A stretch of DNA of 18,175 nt from UBA10107 sp964572885 (GCA_964572885.1 CAZNFC010000013.1:1-18175), one strand, 5' to 3'. Shown: positions 1 to 8,579, counted from the first letter of the stretch. Made by a program: numbers and translations. Notes: a model not told the origin generated them from the sequence alone.

Positions 1-1825
1 ATCCTGTCTCCGTTCCTCTTGTTTTTGGAAGCATGAATCTTCTGAATACTTTGGCGAACTGAAGTTCCATGAATGACTCTCTATCGTATTCCTTCTTTAT
101 GTAATCCTTAAGAAAAATAGTAATTTCTCCTGATATTTCCTTTCCTATTTTCTCTCCTTCTTCGTTTGACTTAGCATTAGATATAACAAATAAGGAATCA
201 GTATCACCATAAATGACCTTGTATCCTTTTTCTTCCACTTTTTTAGAACAAAGCTTGATCATGTACTGGCCGGTATGAGTTATTGCATTCGCTACTTCCA
301 ATGAATAATATCTTGAAGAAGCGTTTGCCAATGCGCCGAACATTGAATTCATCAATATTTTCAGCGCATTGCTCGCAGTATCGTCCTTTCTTTTTTTGGC
401 CATATCCCTTTGATGCCATACCCTTCTCAATATGTGAGGGAGGAAACCTTCTATGTTTTTGAAGACTGCACCGTTTGCACATCTGACATACTTGCTTTTA
501 TCCGGTTCCTTAGGAGGATTTTCAACAAATGAATAAGGATCGATATTAAACGTCATCATGATTGAAGGATACAGGCTCTTGAAATCAAGCACAAGCACAT
601 ATTCATATATTCCAGGGAGAGATTCCATCACGAATCCTCCTTTTATCCTTTCCTCAGACTCAGGAGCTTCTCCGACGTAATTTGCAACAATCTTGTTTTT
701 CTTCAGCTCTCTCAAGTACAGAGAATCCAATGATGCCACCGATGCTCTGACCCTGTCCATAGGCATCCCTGTGAGAGAAGAACGGAGCATAGTAAGATTT
801 ATCAGATCTTTTTTATTGATGATATCATATACCAGTTTTGTATCCAGAAGATTGTAATCAACAAGTTTCTGCTGATTGTGCTTATACGCCTGCTCAATCT
901 CTTCTCCCTTATTTGTATGACCGATCAGTTTATTTTCACCGAGTATCTCCTTCGCTGCGGTGTCCAGTTTGTAGTCCTGAAGTTTTACAAATGAAGATTT
1001 AAGAAGATGTATTCCATCCAAGACCTGTCTTCCAGGGAAATCTGCTTTGGAATCTATGAAAAATGATTCCTCTATCCTTAATTTGCACGGCCAGTCCGCC
1101 CTTCCGAGCTTAAATTCTATCTTATTCCTGTCGAATGCTTTCTTAAGGAAATCAAGATCAAAATCTATTACATTCCATCCGACGATGATATCAGGGTCCA
1201 ATTCAATGATTTTCTGCCTCAACCCCTGCAGAAGAGATTTCTCGTCTCCAAAAGAAAGCGCATTGTCAAGTTTTGATTCAGATACGATGAGTACATTCTT
1301 GTAATCTTCCGAATACAATCCTACACAATACAGCTCTCCCTTCATGCTTGTCTCGACATCGATGGATAAGACTTTAAGTTTAGGAAGGAACTCCACTGGC
1401 TTGATTTCAGGATTCTCATATATCCTGTCAACTAAAGTCCCTTTCTTGAATTCCCCCTCGATATCAAGAGAAGTTGTTATGCTTTTGTCTATGATGAATC
1501 TGTTTACGAACGGAACGTCTGATTCATATGTCTTTATTTTTTTACCTTCGAGAAAATCCCTTTTATCTTTCAGTTCAGGAGGAATTGTGAAAATCACTTT
1601 CGTAAGTTTCTCTCCTTTAAAATTGACAGAGTCGGAATCTTCGAATTCAGCTTTTATTGAGTCTTCTGCCTGTTTTTTGTCTGAGGTTTTTATGAAGAAA
1701 TAAGGTTTGTAGTCATTTATCGCAAGAAAACTCTCTCCATTTTCAAGCCTTCCGAATAAATAAATCATGGATTTGCTCTTATCGTCAGAAATCCTATACG
1801 TCGAATAAACTATGAACCCCCTCAT
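1..1825 (-). CDS. polB: DNA polymerase, family B, DNA polymerase II-like (3' end cut by window edge)
   Basis: Template-directed DNA synthesis with 3'-5' proofreading. The frame is open from ATG at 1825 to the window edge (608 codons, no stop), so the C-terminal thumb and end are missing. The exonuclease domain has ExoI LSIDVET (D156, E158), ExoII GWNVIDFD (N218, D223) and ExoIII YNLLDT (Y324, D328). The polymerase domain has motif A DFKSLYPS (D414), motif B KILMNSMFG (489-497) and motif C YGDTDS (D541, D543), so both activities should be intact. Stretches such as GELYCVGL, PDIIVGWNVIDFDL and the order of motifs resemble, from memory, bacterial Pol II (E. coli PolB, about 783 aa) more than the usual archaeal PolB1/B3. 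Motif B has Phe where Tyr is normal (NSMFG for NSxYG). The start is supported by a TATA-like box 26 nt upstream. It is transcribed divergently from valS. Confidence 0.95.
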   Translation of the reverse strand, partial: MRGFIVYSTYRISDDKSKSMIYLFGRLENGESFLAINDYKPYFFIKTSDKKQAEDSIKAEFEDSDSVNFKGEKLTKVIFTIPPELKDKRDFLEGKKIKTYESDVPFVNRFIIDKSITTSLDIEGEFKKGTLVDRIYENPEIKPVEFLPKLKVLSIDVETSMKGELYCVGLYSEDYKNVLIVSESKLDNALSFGDEKSLLQGLRQKIIELDPDIIVGWNVIDFDLDFLKKAFDRNKIEFKLGRADWPCKLRIEESFFIDSKADFPGRQVLDGIHLLKSSFVKLQDYKLDTAAKEILGENKLIGHTNKGEEIEQAYKHNQQKLVDYNLLDTKLVYDIINKKDLINLTMLRSSLTGMPMDRVRASVASLDSLYLRELKKNKIVANYVGEAPESEERIKGGFVMESLPGIYEYVLVLDFKSLYPSIMMTFNIDPYSFVENPPKEPDKSKYVRCANGAVFKNIEGFLPHILRRVWHQRDMAKKRKDDTASNALKILMNSMFGALANASSRYYSLEVANAITHTGQYMIKLCSKKVEEKGYKVIYGDTDSLFVISNAKSNEEGEKIGKEISGEITIFLKDYIKKEYDRESFMELQFAKVFRRFMLPKTRGTETG

Positions 1826-1847
1826 AAGAAAAAAGCAGATGATTGAA

Positions 1848-1855
1848 TTAATAAA
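1848..1855 (-). promoter_or_regulatory. TATA-like box for polB
   Basis: On the minus strand this reads TTTATTAA. Its centre lies about 26 nt before the polB ATG at 1825, the spacing expected between an archaeal TATA box and the transcription start, so the mRNA should begin at or next to the start codon. Confidence 0.55.
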
Positions 1856-1922
1856 CCTTAGCCTTGGTCGTCTTGTGAGAACAGGGGTTTCAGGCCTTGT
1901 AGAGGCATTTTGAAGGATAAAG

Positions 1923-1930
1923 TTTAAATA
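1923..1930 (+). promoter_or_regulatory. TATA-like box for valS
   Basis: TTTAAATA centred about 26 nt before the ATG at 1953. It almost touches the in-frame GTG at 1932, which would then lie upstream of the transcript. It therefore decides the valS start. Confidence 0.65.
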
Positions 1931-1952
1931 AGTGGCTGAACCTCAAAATTTC

Positions 1953-4403
1953 ATGGCAGATAATGTCTATAATTTCAAGGAATCTGAACAGAAATGGAGA
2001 GAATTCTGGCAAAAAGAGAATATATTCTCATTTAATCCAAAGAACAAAGGAGAGATATACTCAATAGACACACCTCCTCCTACAGTTTCAGGAAAGATGC
2101 ATATAGGGCATGCATTCTCGTACACACAGCAGGACATAATTGCAAGATACAGAAGAATGGCAGGATTCAATGTTTTCTATCCATTTGGAACTGATGACAA
2201 CGGATTGCCTACAGAGAGATTGGTTGAAAAATTAAAAAATGTAAAATCCACTAAGATGTCAAGGAATGATTTTGTGAAACTATGTGTAAAGACTGTTTCA
2301 GAGATAAAGCCTGATTTCGTGAATGACTGGAAGATTATAGGTATGAGCTGCGATTTCTCAGAAGCATATTCGACCATTGATCCTCACTGCGTGAAGACTT
2401 CACAGAAATCATTCATTGATCTTTATAATAAGAATCTCGTTTACAAACATGAAGCTCCTTCAATGTGGTGTGTCCACTGCCAGACTGCAATTGCGCAGGC
2501 AGAACTTGAAGACAAAGAAATGGATTCGACTTTCAACGATATATACTTTGATTTAGAGAAACCTGAAAAAGGAGAAAGGATTTTAATCGCGACTACAAGA
2601 CCTGAACTTCTCGGAGCATGTGTCTGCATTTATGTTCATCCTGACGATGCAAGATACAGAAAATTAGTCGGAAGAAAAGCGATTGTTCCTTTATTCAACC
2701 AGAAAGTCCCTATCTTTGCTGATGAATCTGCAAATCCAGAGAAAGGAACAGGAATATTGATGATCTGCTCTTATGGAGACAAATATGACGTAGAAGCAAT
2801 CAAAAAGAGAAAGTTAGAGCCAAGATTAATCTTGACAAAAGACGGGAGACTGAATAAGCTTGCAGGAAAATATGAAAATCTCACGATAAAAGAAGCGAGA
2901 AAAGAGATAATATCTGATTTAGAGAAAGAAAGTTTGTTAGTCAATAAAAAACATATCAAACATTCCGTTAATGTCCATGAAAGATGCGGAACTGAGATCG
3001 AATTCCTGACATCGAGCCAGTGGTTCGTAAAAGTTCTTGAGAATAAGGATAAATTACTTGCTGCAGGAAGAAAAATAAATTGGTATCCTGAATACATGAA
3101 GCAGAGATATGAACATTGGATTGAAGGGCTTGGATGGGACTGGTGCATCTCAAGGCAAAGGCATTTTGGAGTTCCTTTTCCTGTGTGGTACTGCAAGAAA
3201 TGCAGGGAAGTCGTGGTTGCTGATGAGAAAGACATTCCTGTCGATCCTTTGGACAAAAGCCCTTCAAAGAAGTGCAAATGCGGCTCTTCTGAATTTGAAG
3301 GAGAGTCAGATGTCATGGACACCTGGGCGACATCAAGCGTCACTCCGCAGATAATATTGAATTGGGTAAAAGACAAAGGATATGATGTTGATTTCGAAAA
3401 GATGTATCCTTTGTCACTGAGACCTCAGGCGCATGACATAATAAGGACATGGGCGTTCGATACCATAGTTAAAGGAATATACCATCATAATAAAGCACCC
3501 TGGAAGGATATTTTCATTTCAGGACATGTCCTTGATCCCAAAGGAGAAGCGATGCATAAATCAAAAGGAAATGTGATTGAGCCTTCTCAGGTATTGAATA
3601 AATATCCGGCAGATGCATTGAGATTTCTTGCAGGAGGATCAAAACTTGGAGATGATGTAAGATATCAGGAGAAAGACTTGATTACAGGAGCCAAAACAAT
3701 AACGAAATTATGGAACGCTTCTAAATTCGGATTTTTACAGCTTGAAGATTATAAAGGAGGGAGTAAAGGATTGACTGCAATAGATTATTGGATGCTCACC
3801 AAACTGAATAAATTAATTAGAAATGCAACCGAATCATTCGATAACTATGAATATGCAAAAGCCAAATCAGACATAGAGAATTTCTTCTGGCATGATCTGT
3901 GCGACAATTATGTCGAGATAATAAAAGACAGGACTTACAATCCTCAGAATTACAAAGAAGGTAAAAATGGAGCACAATATACTTTGCAAAAATCAATATT
4001 ATCGATACTTAAGATGTTCGCTCCAATCATGCCGTTTGTTACTGAGGAAATATACCAAATGAAGTTTGCTTCAGAAGAGAAAAAGAAATCTATTCATGTT
4101 TCTTCATGGCCCGAAGTAAATGAGAAAGAAATAGATGATAATGTTGAGAAAGCAGGAGATTTAGCTGTTGAAATAATAGGAGCAGTCAGGAAGTTCAAAT
4201 CAGAGAAGAACATCTCATTGAAGACTGATGTAAAGAAATTAACCATAGATTTGTCCAAAGAGATATCAAACAACATAGATATTTTGAAGCCATTAGAGAA
4301 AATGTTCCAGGACATAAAAGCGGTTACAAGAGCATTTGAAGTTTCATTCGGAAAAGGAGATATAGAAGTTAGTAAAGATATTAAGATCAAGATAGAACTA
4401 TAA
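1953..4403 (+). CDS. valS: Valine--tRNA ligase (archaeal type)
   Basis: Class Ia synthetase that charges tRNA-Val in the cytoplasm. With the ATG at 1953 it has 816 residues, near the usual range for archaeal ValRS. The HIGH motif is MHIGHA (residues 50-53) and the second signature is the variant AMHKSKGN (around 533-540) in place of KMSKS. The CP1 editing-domain region carries TTRPELLGACVC. Zinc-type clusters are visible (CVHC near residue 176; CKKC and a CKC downstream). The C-terminal half holds the helical anticodon-binding domain (APIMPFVTEEIYQ) and ends without an obvious long coiled coil. An in-frame GTG at 1932 would add seven residues, but it sits immediately after the TATA-like box, so 1953 is preferred. 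The 3' end overlaps the convergent cysS by 6 nt. Confidence 0.96.
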   Translation: MADNVYNFKESEQKWREFWQKENIFSFNPKNKGEIYSIDTPPPTVSGKMHIGHAFSYTQQDIIARYRRMAGFNVFYPFGTDDNGLPTERLVEKLKNVKSTKMSRNDFVKLCVKTVSEIKPDFVNDWKIIGMSCDFSEAYSTIDPHCVKTSQKSFIDLYNKNLVYKHEAPSMWCVHCQTAIAQAELEDKEMDSTFNDIYFDLEKPEKGERILIATTRPELLGACVCIYVHPDDARYRKLVGRKAIVPLFNQKVPIFADESANPEKGTGILMICSYGDKYDVEAIKKRKLEPRLILTKDGRLNKLAGKYENLTIKEARKEIISDLEKESLLVNKKHIKHSVNVHERCGTEIEFLTSSQWFVKVLENKDKLLAAGRKINWYPEYMKQRYEHWIEGLGWDWCISRQRHFGVPFPVWYCKKCREVVVADEKDIPVDPLDKSPSKKCKCGSSEFEGESDVMDTWATSSVTPQIILNWVKDKGYDVDFEKMYPLSLRPQAHDIIRTWAFDTIVKGIYHHNKAPWKDIFISGHVLDPKGEAMHKSKGNVIEPSQVLNKYPADALRFLAGGSKLGDDVRYQEKDLITGAKTITKLWNASKFGFLQLEDYKGGSKGLTAIDYWMLTKLNKLIRNATESFDNYEYAKAKSDIENFFWHDLCDNYVEIIKDRTYNPQNYKEGKNGAQYTLQKSILSILKMFAPIMPFVTEEIYQMKFASEEKKKSIHVSSWPEVNEKEIDDNVEKAGDLAVEIIGAVRKFKSEKNISLKTDVKKLTIDLSKEISNNIDILKPLEKMFQDIKAVTRAFEVSFGKGDIEVSKDIKIKIEL

Positions 4404-5756
4404 CTTTTTTACTTTCATCCCTTCCTTGGAATCTTCAATTATGTAGCCTTTCCTCTTTATTTCGTCCCTTATCTTATCAGATGATGCAAAGTCTTTGTTC
4501 TTTCTTGCTTCTTCTCTTTTCCTGACTAAGTCTTGTATTTCTTTAGGTATTTTTTCAACTTCAAAACTCATGAAATCAAATAATTCATTGAGTTCTATCA
4601 TGAATTTAAGGACATGCTTTCCTGCCTTTCCTTCTTTATTTACTTCTTTTATGAATTTGAACATTGAAGCAAGAGCAATAGGAGTATTGATATCCTCATT
4701 TAATGAATTCATTATTGATTCACGTGTATCATCGATAAGTTTGACGTATTTCTTATCGTCATGTTTCGTATCGATACCTGATATGAAATCATCAATCCTC
4801 TGAAGAGAGTTCTTTGACTGATCAAGAAGATCCTGAGTATAGTTCAAAGGCATCCTATAATGATTAGATAAGAAGAAATACCTTAATGTCCTGTAGTTGT
4901 AAGTCTTCAAAGCTTCACGAACAGTGAAGAAGTTCCCTTTGCTCTTGCTCATCTTTTCTGAATTGATATTCAGGAATCCTGTGTGCATCCAATATCTTAC
5001 TAATGGTTTTTTCCCTGATGCCGCCTCGATCTGAGCGATTTCCGCCTCATGATGAGGGAAAATAAGATCGACAGCTCCTCCGTGCACATCATACTGAGGT
5101 CCGAAGAATGATTCTGTTATTGCAGTGTCTTCGATATGCCATCCTGGTCTTCCTTTCCCTAATTCAGTATCCCAGAATGGTTCTCCTTCCTTGTAGAACT
5201 TCCATAGACAGAAATCTCCTCTATTGTGCTTATCTTCATTCTCATCAATTCTTGAGACGGCATCTTCATCTTGCAAAGCTGTTCTTCCTGATAATTTTCC
5301 ATAATCAGAGAACTTCTTAAGATCAAAGTAATAACCATCATTTATTTTGTAAGCATATCCTTTGTCGACTAATTGTTTCACTTGTTTTACTATCTGAGGG
5401 ATGTAATCTGTCGCTCTTGCATATTTTGTTACTGAAGTATTATGAAGCGCCTTCATGTCTTCTAGATATATTTTTTCGAACTCCAATGCGAGCTGTTTCG
5501 GCGTTATTTTCTTATCTTTTGAACGGTTGATTATCTTGTCATCCATATCTGTTATGTTCTGAAGATAAAATACGTCAAAGCCTGATTTTCTTAAGAAACG
5601 GACTATGAAATCAAACTGAGTGTATGTCTTTGCATGTCCTAGATGAGGATAATCGTATACTGTCGGCCCGCAGACGAAGAAATTCACTTTTTTATCTTTT
5701 ATAGGCTTGAATACTTCTATTTTTCTTCCTAATGTATTGAATAATTTTAATGTCAT
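4398..5756 (-). CDS. cysS: Cysteine--tRNA ligase
   Basis: Class Ia synthetase charging tRNA-Cys; 452 residues, about the usual CysRS length. The N-terminus has FVCGPTVYDYPHLGHAKT, giving zinc ligand C29 and the HIGH motif (37-40). The conserved block GRPGWHIEDTAI (202-213) has Asp210 where bacterial enzymes have a zinc-binding Cys, as in archaeal CysRS sequences I recall. FPHHEAEIAQ (233-242) supplies further metal ligands, and KMSKS is at 268-272. The C-terminal segment is the expected helical anticodon-binding part, ending in a Lys-rich tail. The gene starts 7 nt after the fibrillarin stop on the same strand, so it is probably the third gene of the nop5-fibrillarin-cysS operon. Its end overlaps convergent valS. 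Presence of cysS means Cys-tRNA need not be made by the SepRS/SepCysS route. Confidence 0.97.
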   Translation of the reverse strand: MTLKLFNTLGRKIEVFKPIKDKKVNFFVCGPTVYDYPHLGHAKTYTQFDFIVRFLRKSGFDVFYLQNITDMDDKIINRSKDKKITPKQLALEFEKIYLEDMKALHNTSVTKYARATDYIPQIVKQVKQLVDKGYAYKINDGYYFDLKKFSDYGKLSGRTALQDEDAVSRIDENEDKHNRGDFCLWKFYKEGEPFWDTELGKGRPGWHIEDTAITESFFGPQYDVHGGAVDLIFPHHEAEIAQIEAASGKKPLVRYWMHTGFLNINSEKMSKSKGNFFTVREALKTYNYRTLRYFFLSNHYRMPLNYTQDLLDQSKNSLQRIDDFISGIDTKHDDKKYVKLIDDTRESIMNSLNEDINTPIALASMFKFIKEVNKEGKAGKHVLKFMIELNELFDFMSFEVEKIPKEIQDLVRKREEARKNKDFASSDKIRDEIKRKGYIIEDSKEGMKVKKL

Positions 5757-5763
5757 TTTATTC

Positions 5764-6435
5764 TTATTTCTTTTTGACTACAAACAAACAGTGGTCCTTT
5801 TCGAAATGTTCTAATGATCTGTAATCGACTATTGTGACATTTTTTTCCAATTCCATCTTCACTTGTCTGAAAACATCGTCAGGTCTCTTAGTAACATCTA
5901 TTGATCTTGCTTTTACGCTAAGTAATCCAAATCCGCCTTGTTTAAGATATAACTTTATGTTCTTGAGGAATATCTCAACCTGGTTCTTCTGAGCTACATC
6001 TTGGAATATGACATCGACATCACCTACATATTCTTTGTATGTTTCTGGTTTATTCGCATCTGCAAATATAGGAAGCATGTTCTTTCTTTTTTCAACGACA
6101 AACATGAAATCCCTCATGACTCTTGGAGCGAAATCCAATCCATAGACAAATCCTTCATTTCCCACAATATCTGATACGTGACTTGCAGTAGTTCCTGAAG
6201 CGCATCCGAGGTATAAGACTTTAGAACCGGGCTTTATCCCTATCTGTGAAATCCCTTTCATTATCGCTGCGCCTAATTTTGATTTCTTCGGTTCCCAAAT
6301 CCTGTATAGATCTTTTCCTTCTCTTACGAATTTCTCATTATAGACAGGATCTGGAACTAATGCTTTCGTAGCTATAATCATCCTGCTTCTTCCTCCTTCT
6401 ACAAATACTCCTTTAAGCTGGTTGTGAGGCATCAT
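5764..6435 (-). CDS. flpA: Fibrillarin-like rRNA/tRNA 2'-O-methyltransferase
   Basis: SAM-dependent methyltransferase of the box C/D sRNP, which methylates ribose 2'-OH in rRNA and tRNA at positions set by guide RNAs. Length 223 residues from the ATG at 6435, close to other archaeal fibrillarins (about 227-230). Recognisable blocks are SKLGAAI, the SAM-binding loop VLYLGCASGTTASHVSDIVG, the acidic GLDFAPR, IFQDVAQKNQ and VKARSIDVTKRPDDVF, with the Lys/Asp residues of the catalytic set in these blocks. A longer reading starts at 6453, but the ATG at 6435 overlaps the nop5 stop as ATGA, the typical coupled arrangement, so it is chosen; the adjacent ATG at 6432 is also possible. Cotranscribed with nop5 and cysS. 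Confidence 0.95.
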   Translation of the reverse strand: MMPHNQLKGVFVEGGRSRMIIATKALVPDPVYNEKFVREGKDLYRIWEPKKSKLGAAIMKGISQIGIKPGSKVLYLGCASGTTASHVSDIVGNEGFVYGLDFAPRVMRDFMFVVEKRKNMLPIFADANKPETYKEYVGDVDVIFQDVAQKNQVEIFLKNIKLYLKQGGFGLLSVKARSIDVTKRPDDVFRQVKMELEKNVTIVDYRSLEHFEKDHCLFVVKKK

Positions 6436-7178
6436 TTTGAAAGTTCTTTGCACCTCTTGTCCAATTGTTCTGCAAGTTTGTTTCCTACAAATTTGCCTTT
6501 GAAATAATCGACTTTAGCTGCGATTGATATTTTATCGCCTAATGCCCTTGCCATCTTTCCTTTATTTTTAGATTTTACTTTTGAAATCAACGGACTTTCA
6601 TGAAGTATTCCGTATTTAGGTGGAAGATTATTTCTGTTTTTTAAATGCCTGAACAATGCAGTCTCTGCGCCCAATAGTTGTATTGTTGAGGCTGGAAGTC
6701 TTGAAAGCCTTTCCAATGAGCCTGCAAGGCCTATAAGTTTGGCCCCTATAAGAACTCCAGTTGTTGCTGTGACATTAGGCGCCACTTTTTTCATCATTGA
6801 TTCCAAGTACGACTCTTGTTCTTTGCTTAATTCGTAAAGTAATTTTATTTTCTTGGCTAAATTGAATATTGCATCAAGATCTGATTTAGGCAGATCAGCA
6901 CCCATAGTCTCTTTTGCTTTTATCTCTTTCAGTAAATCTTCTTTTTTTCTTGTCAAGATCAAGTTGATGAATGTTTCATGTTCTGCTATTGCCTTTGAAG
7001 TCTCAGGATTGTAAAGCTCGTACCATTCCCTTAGTCTCTTTGCCATTAAATTTATGACTTTGTCTAATTCATCCAATCCTGCGCTGGCCTGCAATATAAG
7101 CCAGTCTTCTGTTACGGCAAGCTTTAGTTTAGCTTTGACGTCAGCTATAGCCTTCTCCCTTAATGCCTGCAAATCCAT
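6432..7178 (-). CDS. nop5: Nop5/Nop56-58-like box C/D sRNP core protein, N-terminally short
   Basis: Scaffold protein of the archaeal box C/D sRNP, linking fibrillarin to L7Ae-bound guide RNA. Only 248 residues against roughly 380-420 in well-studied archaeal Nop5. The sequence begins directly in what aligns with the coiled-coil region (AVTEDWLILQASAGLDELDK, then a charged helical stretch to about residue 125). It continues with the complete Nop domain: APNVTATTGVLIGAKLI, LAGSLERLSRLPASTIQLLG, AETALFRHL, YGILHESPLI and a basic tail. The usual N-terminal domain of about 120 residues that binds fibrillarin is absent. It cannot be restored upstream, because a TATA-like box (7202-7209) and the end of the UMP kinase gene (7219) lie there. 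First gene of the operon with fibrillarin and cysS. Confidence 0.93.
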   Translation of the reverse strand: MDLQALREKAIADVKAKLKLAVTEDWLILQASAGLDELDKVINLMAKRLREWYELYNPETSKAIAEHETFINLILTRKKEDLLKEIKAKETMGADLPKSDLDAIFNLAKKIKLLYELSKEQESYLESMMKKVAPNVTATTGVLIGAKLIGLAGSLERLSRLPASTIQLLGAETALFRHLKNRNNLPPKYGILHESPLISKVKSKNKGKMARALGDKISIAAKVDYFKGKFVGNKLAEQLDKRCKELSK

Positions 7179-7201
7179 AGAATATCACGGGTTTAAAGTG
7201 A

Positions 7202-7209
7202 TTTATAAA
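7202..7209 (-). promoter_or_regulatory. TATA-like box for the nop5-fibrillarin-cysS operon
   Basis: TTTATAAA (palindromic) centred about 27 nt before the nop5 ATG at 7178, in the short gap after the UMP kinase stop at 7219. It implies a leaderless operon mRNA and confirms that the short nop5 start is the real one. Confidence 0.65.
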
Positions 7210-7218
7210 GGTATTGGG

Positions 7219-7893
7219 TTAATTTATGACTGTTCCTTTGAATTTCCTGCCTTGGATTGCTTTTTCAAGGTTGTTCATTCCTTTAAGGATTATAGTCTTA
7301 ATTTTGTATTTTCTTATTATCTTTGCAGCTGCCTGGTCAAGTACAAAGTGCTGTCCTGCTTTGTATTTAATCTTTGAAGCTATCTTCCAGAAATCATCAA
7401 AACTTATTTTTGGTATGAATTTGGCATCCGTGTGTTCTTTTGGATTTTTATTGAACAATCCATCAACATCTGTAACATTGATGAACATATTTGCTTTTAG
7501 ATAAGCTGTAACTTGTGCTGCATCTCCATCGCTTGTCATTCCTGGCTGGAATCCTAATGCTCCTACGACAACAACATTTCTTTTCTTTAATTCGTTCTTT
7601 ACTTCTTTCAATGAATCAGGCATTGATACGTTGCCATGTAAAATTAATGAAACTAATGTTGCATTTAATTTAGTTGCCTTTATCCCTGCAAGTGAAGACA
7701 TCCTGTCATGTACTCCGAAATGCTTCGCTGCTTTGATGTAATCTCTCGCAACTTTGCCGCCGCCACAGACAATGACTAATTTGTTTCTTTTAGATAATTT
7801 AACAACTGTTTTCTTCAATTGCTTAAGAAACTTGACATCTATCTCATCCGGAACAATAGCTGAACCGCCGACTGAGATGACATATGTTTTCAT
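7219..7893 (-). CDS. pyrH: UMP kinase (archaeal type, amino-acid kinase fold)
   Basis: Phosphorylates UMP to UDP with ATP in pyrimidine nucleotide synthesis. 224 residues, typical for archaeal UMP kinases. The N-terminal VISVGGSAIVP is the phosphate-binding strand-loop of the amino-acid kinase family, followed by VIVCGGGKVARDY. The UMP/acceptor region has FQPGMTSDGDAA and the nucleotide-binding part has NVTDVDGLFNKNP, then KYKAGQHFVLDQAAAKII. These match the archaeal UMPK subgroup better than carbamate, glutamate or isopentenyl phosphate kinases, although the last of these shares the fold. Stands alone: it has its own promoter and is separated by about 100 nt from the upstream glycosylase gene. 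Confidence 0.93.
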   Translation of the reverse strand: MKTYVISVGGSAIVPDEIDVKFLKQLKKTVVKLSKRNKLVIVCGGGKVARDYIKAAKHFGVHDRMSSLAGIKATKLNATLVSLILHGNVSMPDSLKEVKNELKKRNVVVVGALGFQPGMTSDGDAAQVTAYLKANMFINVTDVDGLFNKNPKEHTDAKFIPKISFDDFWKIASKIKYKAGQHFVLDQAAAKIIRKYKIKTIILKGMNNLEKAIQGRKFKGTVIN

Positions 7894-7915
7894 AATTAAA
7901 GTTTAGAAACTAAGC

Positions 7916-7923
7916 TTTATAAA
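7916..7923 (-). promoter_or_regulatory. TATA-like box for UMP kinase
   Basis: TTTATAAA centred about 26 nt before the ATG at 7893. Leaderless geometry again. Confidence 0.6.
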
Positions 7924-7997
7924 ACTTTAGTCATTTGCACGAAATAAACAAAAGCACACAAGCCAAATCTTGGGAGTAATAATTACGGAGTAAAATA

Positions 7998-8579
7998 CTA
8001 ATTCTTAGAAATAAACTCATTCCCTTTTATATAGAATCTATGCGGAAGATGTTTTCCTTTTGTAATTCCAATCCTTTTTGTAGTTACAATCTTAAACTTC
8101 TCCATTTTACTTGGAACTTCTATTCTTAATTTCGAAGTTATCAAATCCGTACCATTATCTTTCCTTGTTATTCCCATCGCAGAAGTCAATTTTCCTGGGC
8201 CTGAACATAAGTTTCTAACATCTGAAGTCTTTCTATTCTTCTTCATTAATTCTATTCCAGAAACAGGTTCTAAAGCGCGTATCAATACAGCTTCACCCAC
8301 TCCTTTTTTATTCGTAGTACAATTAAAGCATTCATACATTCCATATATTAAATAAACATAAGCATGTCCTGCATCACCGAACATTGCCTTATTTCTCTCA
8401 GATAATCCTTTAAATGAATGAGAAGCCGGATCATCAAACAAATAAGCTTCTGTCTCTACAATTTTCCCTATTATTTTTCCTTTAGAAGTATTATGGACCA
8501 AATACATTCCAAGAAGACCTTTTGCTATTTCTATCGTTGATTTCCTGAAGAAAGATCCGTAAATTTTTCTTGATTGCAT
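7998..8579 (-). CDS. mpg: 3-methyladenine DNA glycosylase (AAG/MPG family)
   Basis: Base-excision repair enzyme that removes alkylated purines such as 3-methyladenine from DNA. 193 residues, the usual size of prokaryotic AAG proteins. Family blocks in order are FFRKSTIEIAKGLLG, KIVETEAYL (catalytic Glu in ETEAY), DPASHSFKGLSERNKAMF, AYVYLIYGMYECFN (the tyrosine-bearing base-intercalation and recognition region), GEAVLIRALEP and NLCSGPGKLTSAMGI. The start codon follows the secD stop with no gap (TAAATG), preceded by an AAGGAAGAG purine-rich stretch that could act as a ribosome binding site within secD. It is therefore most likely the last gene of the secF-secD operon. A repair gene behind Sec components is probably only a compact-genome arrangement. 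Confidence 0.94.
   Translation of the reverse strand: MQSRKIYGSFFRKSTIEIAKGLLGMYLVHNTSKGKIIGKIVETEAYLFDDPASHSFKGLSERNKAMFGDAGHAYVYLIYGMYECFNCTTNKKGVGEAVLIRALEPVSGIELMKKNRKTSDVRNLCSGPGKLTSAMGITRKDNGTDLITSKLRIEVPSKMEKFKIVTTKRIGITKGKHLPHRFYIKGNEFISKN

Noticed and set aside
1932..1952. Longer valS reading from GTG at 1932
   Set aside because: The GTG lies right after the TATA-like box at 1923-1930, so it would be upstream of the expected transcript start; the ATG at 1953 fits the spacing.
2771..3376. Open frame of 201 codons on the minus strand inside valS
   Set aside because: Antisense shadow of a well-defined synthetase gene; the translation has no recognisable family or promoter.
5124..5130. 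CysRS Asp210 in place of a zinc-binding Cys (GWHIED) as a defective enzyme
   Set aside because: I recall the same GWHIEDTAI form in archaeal CysRS sequences; all other motifs are intact.
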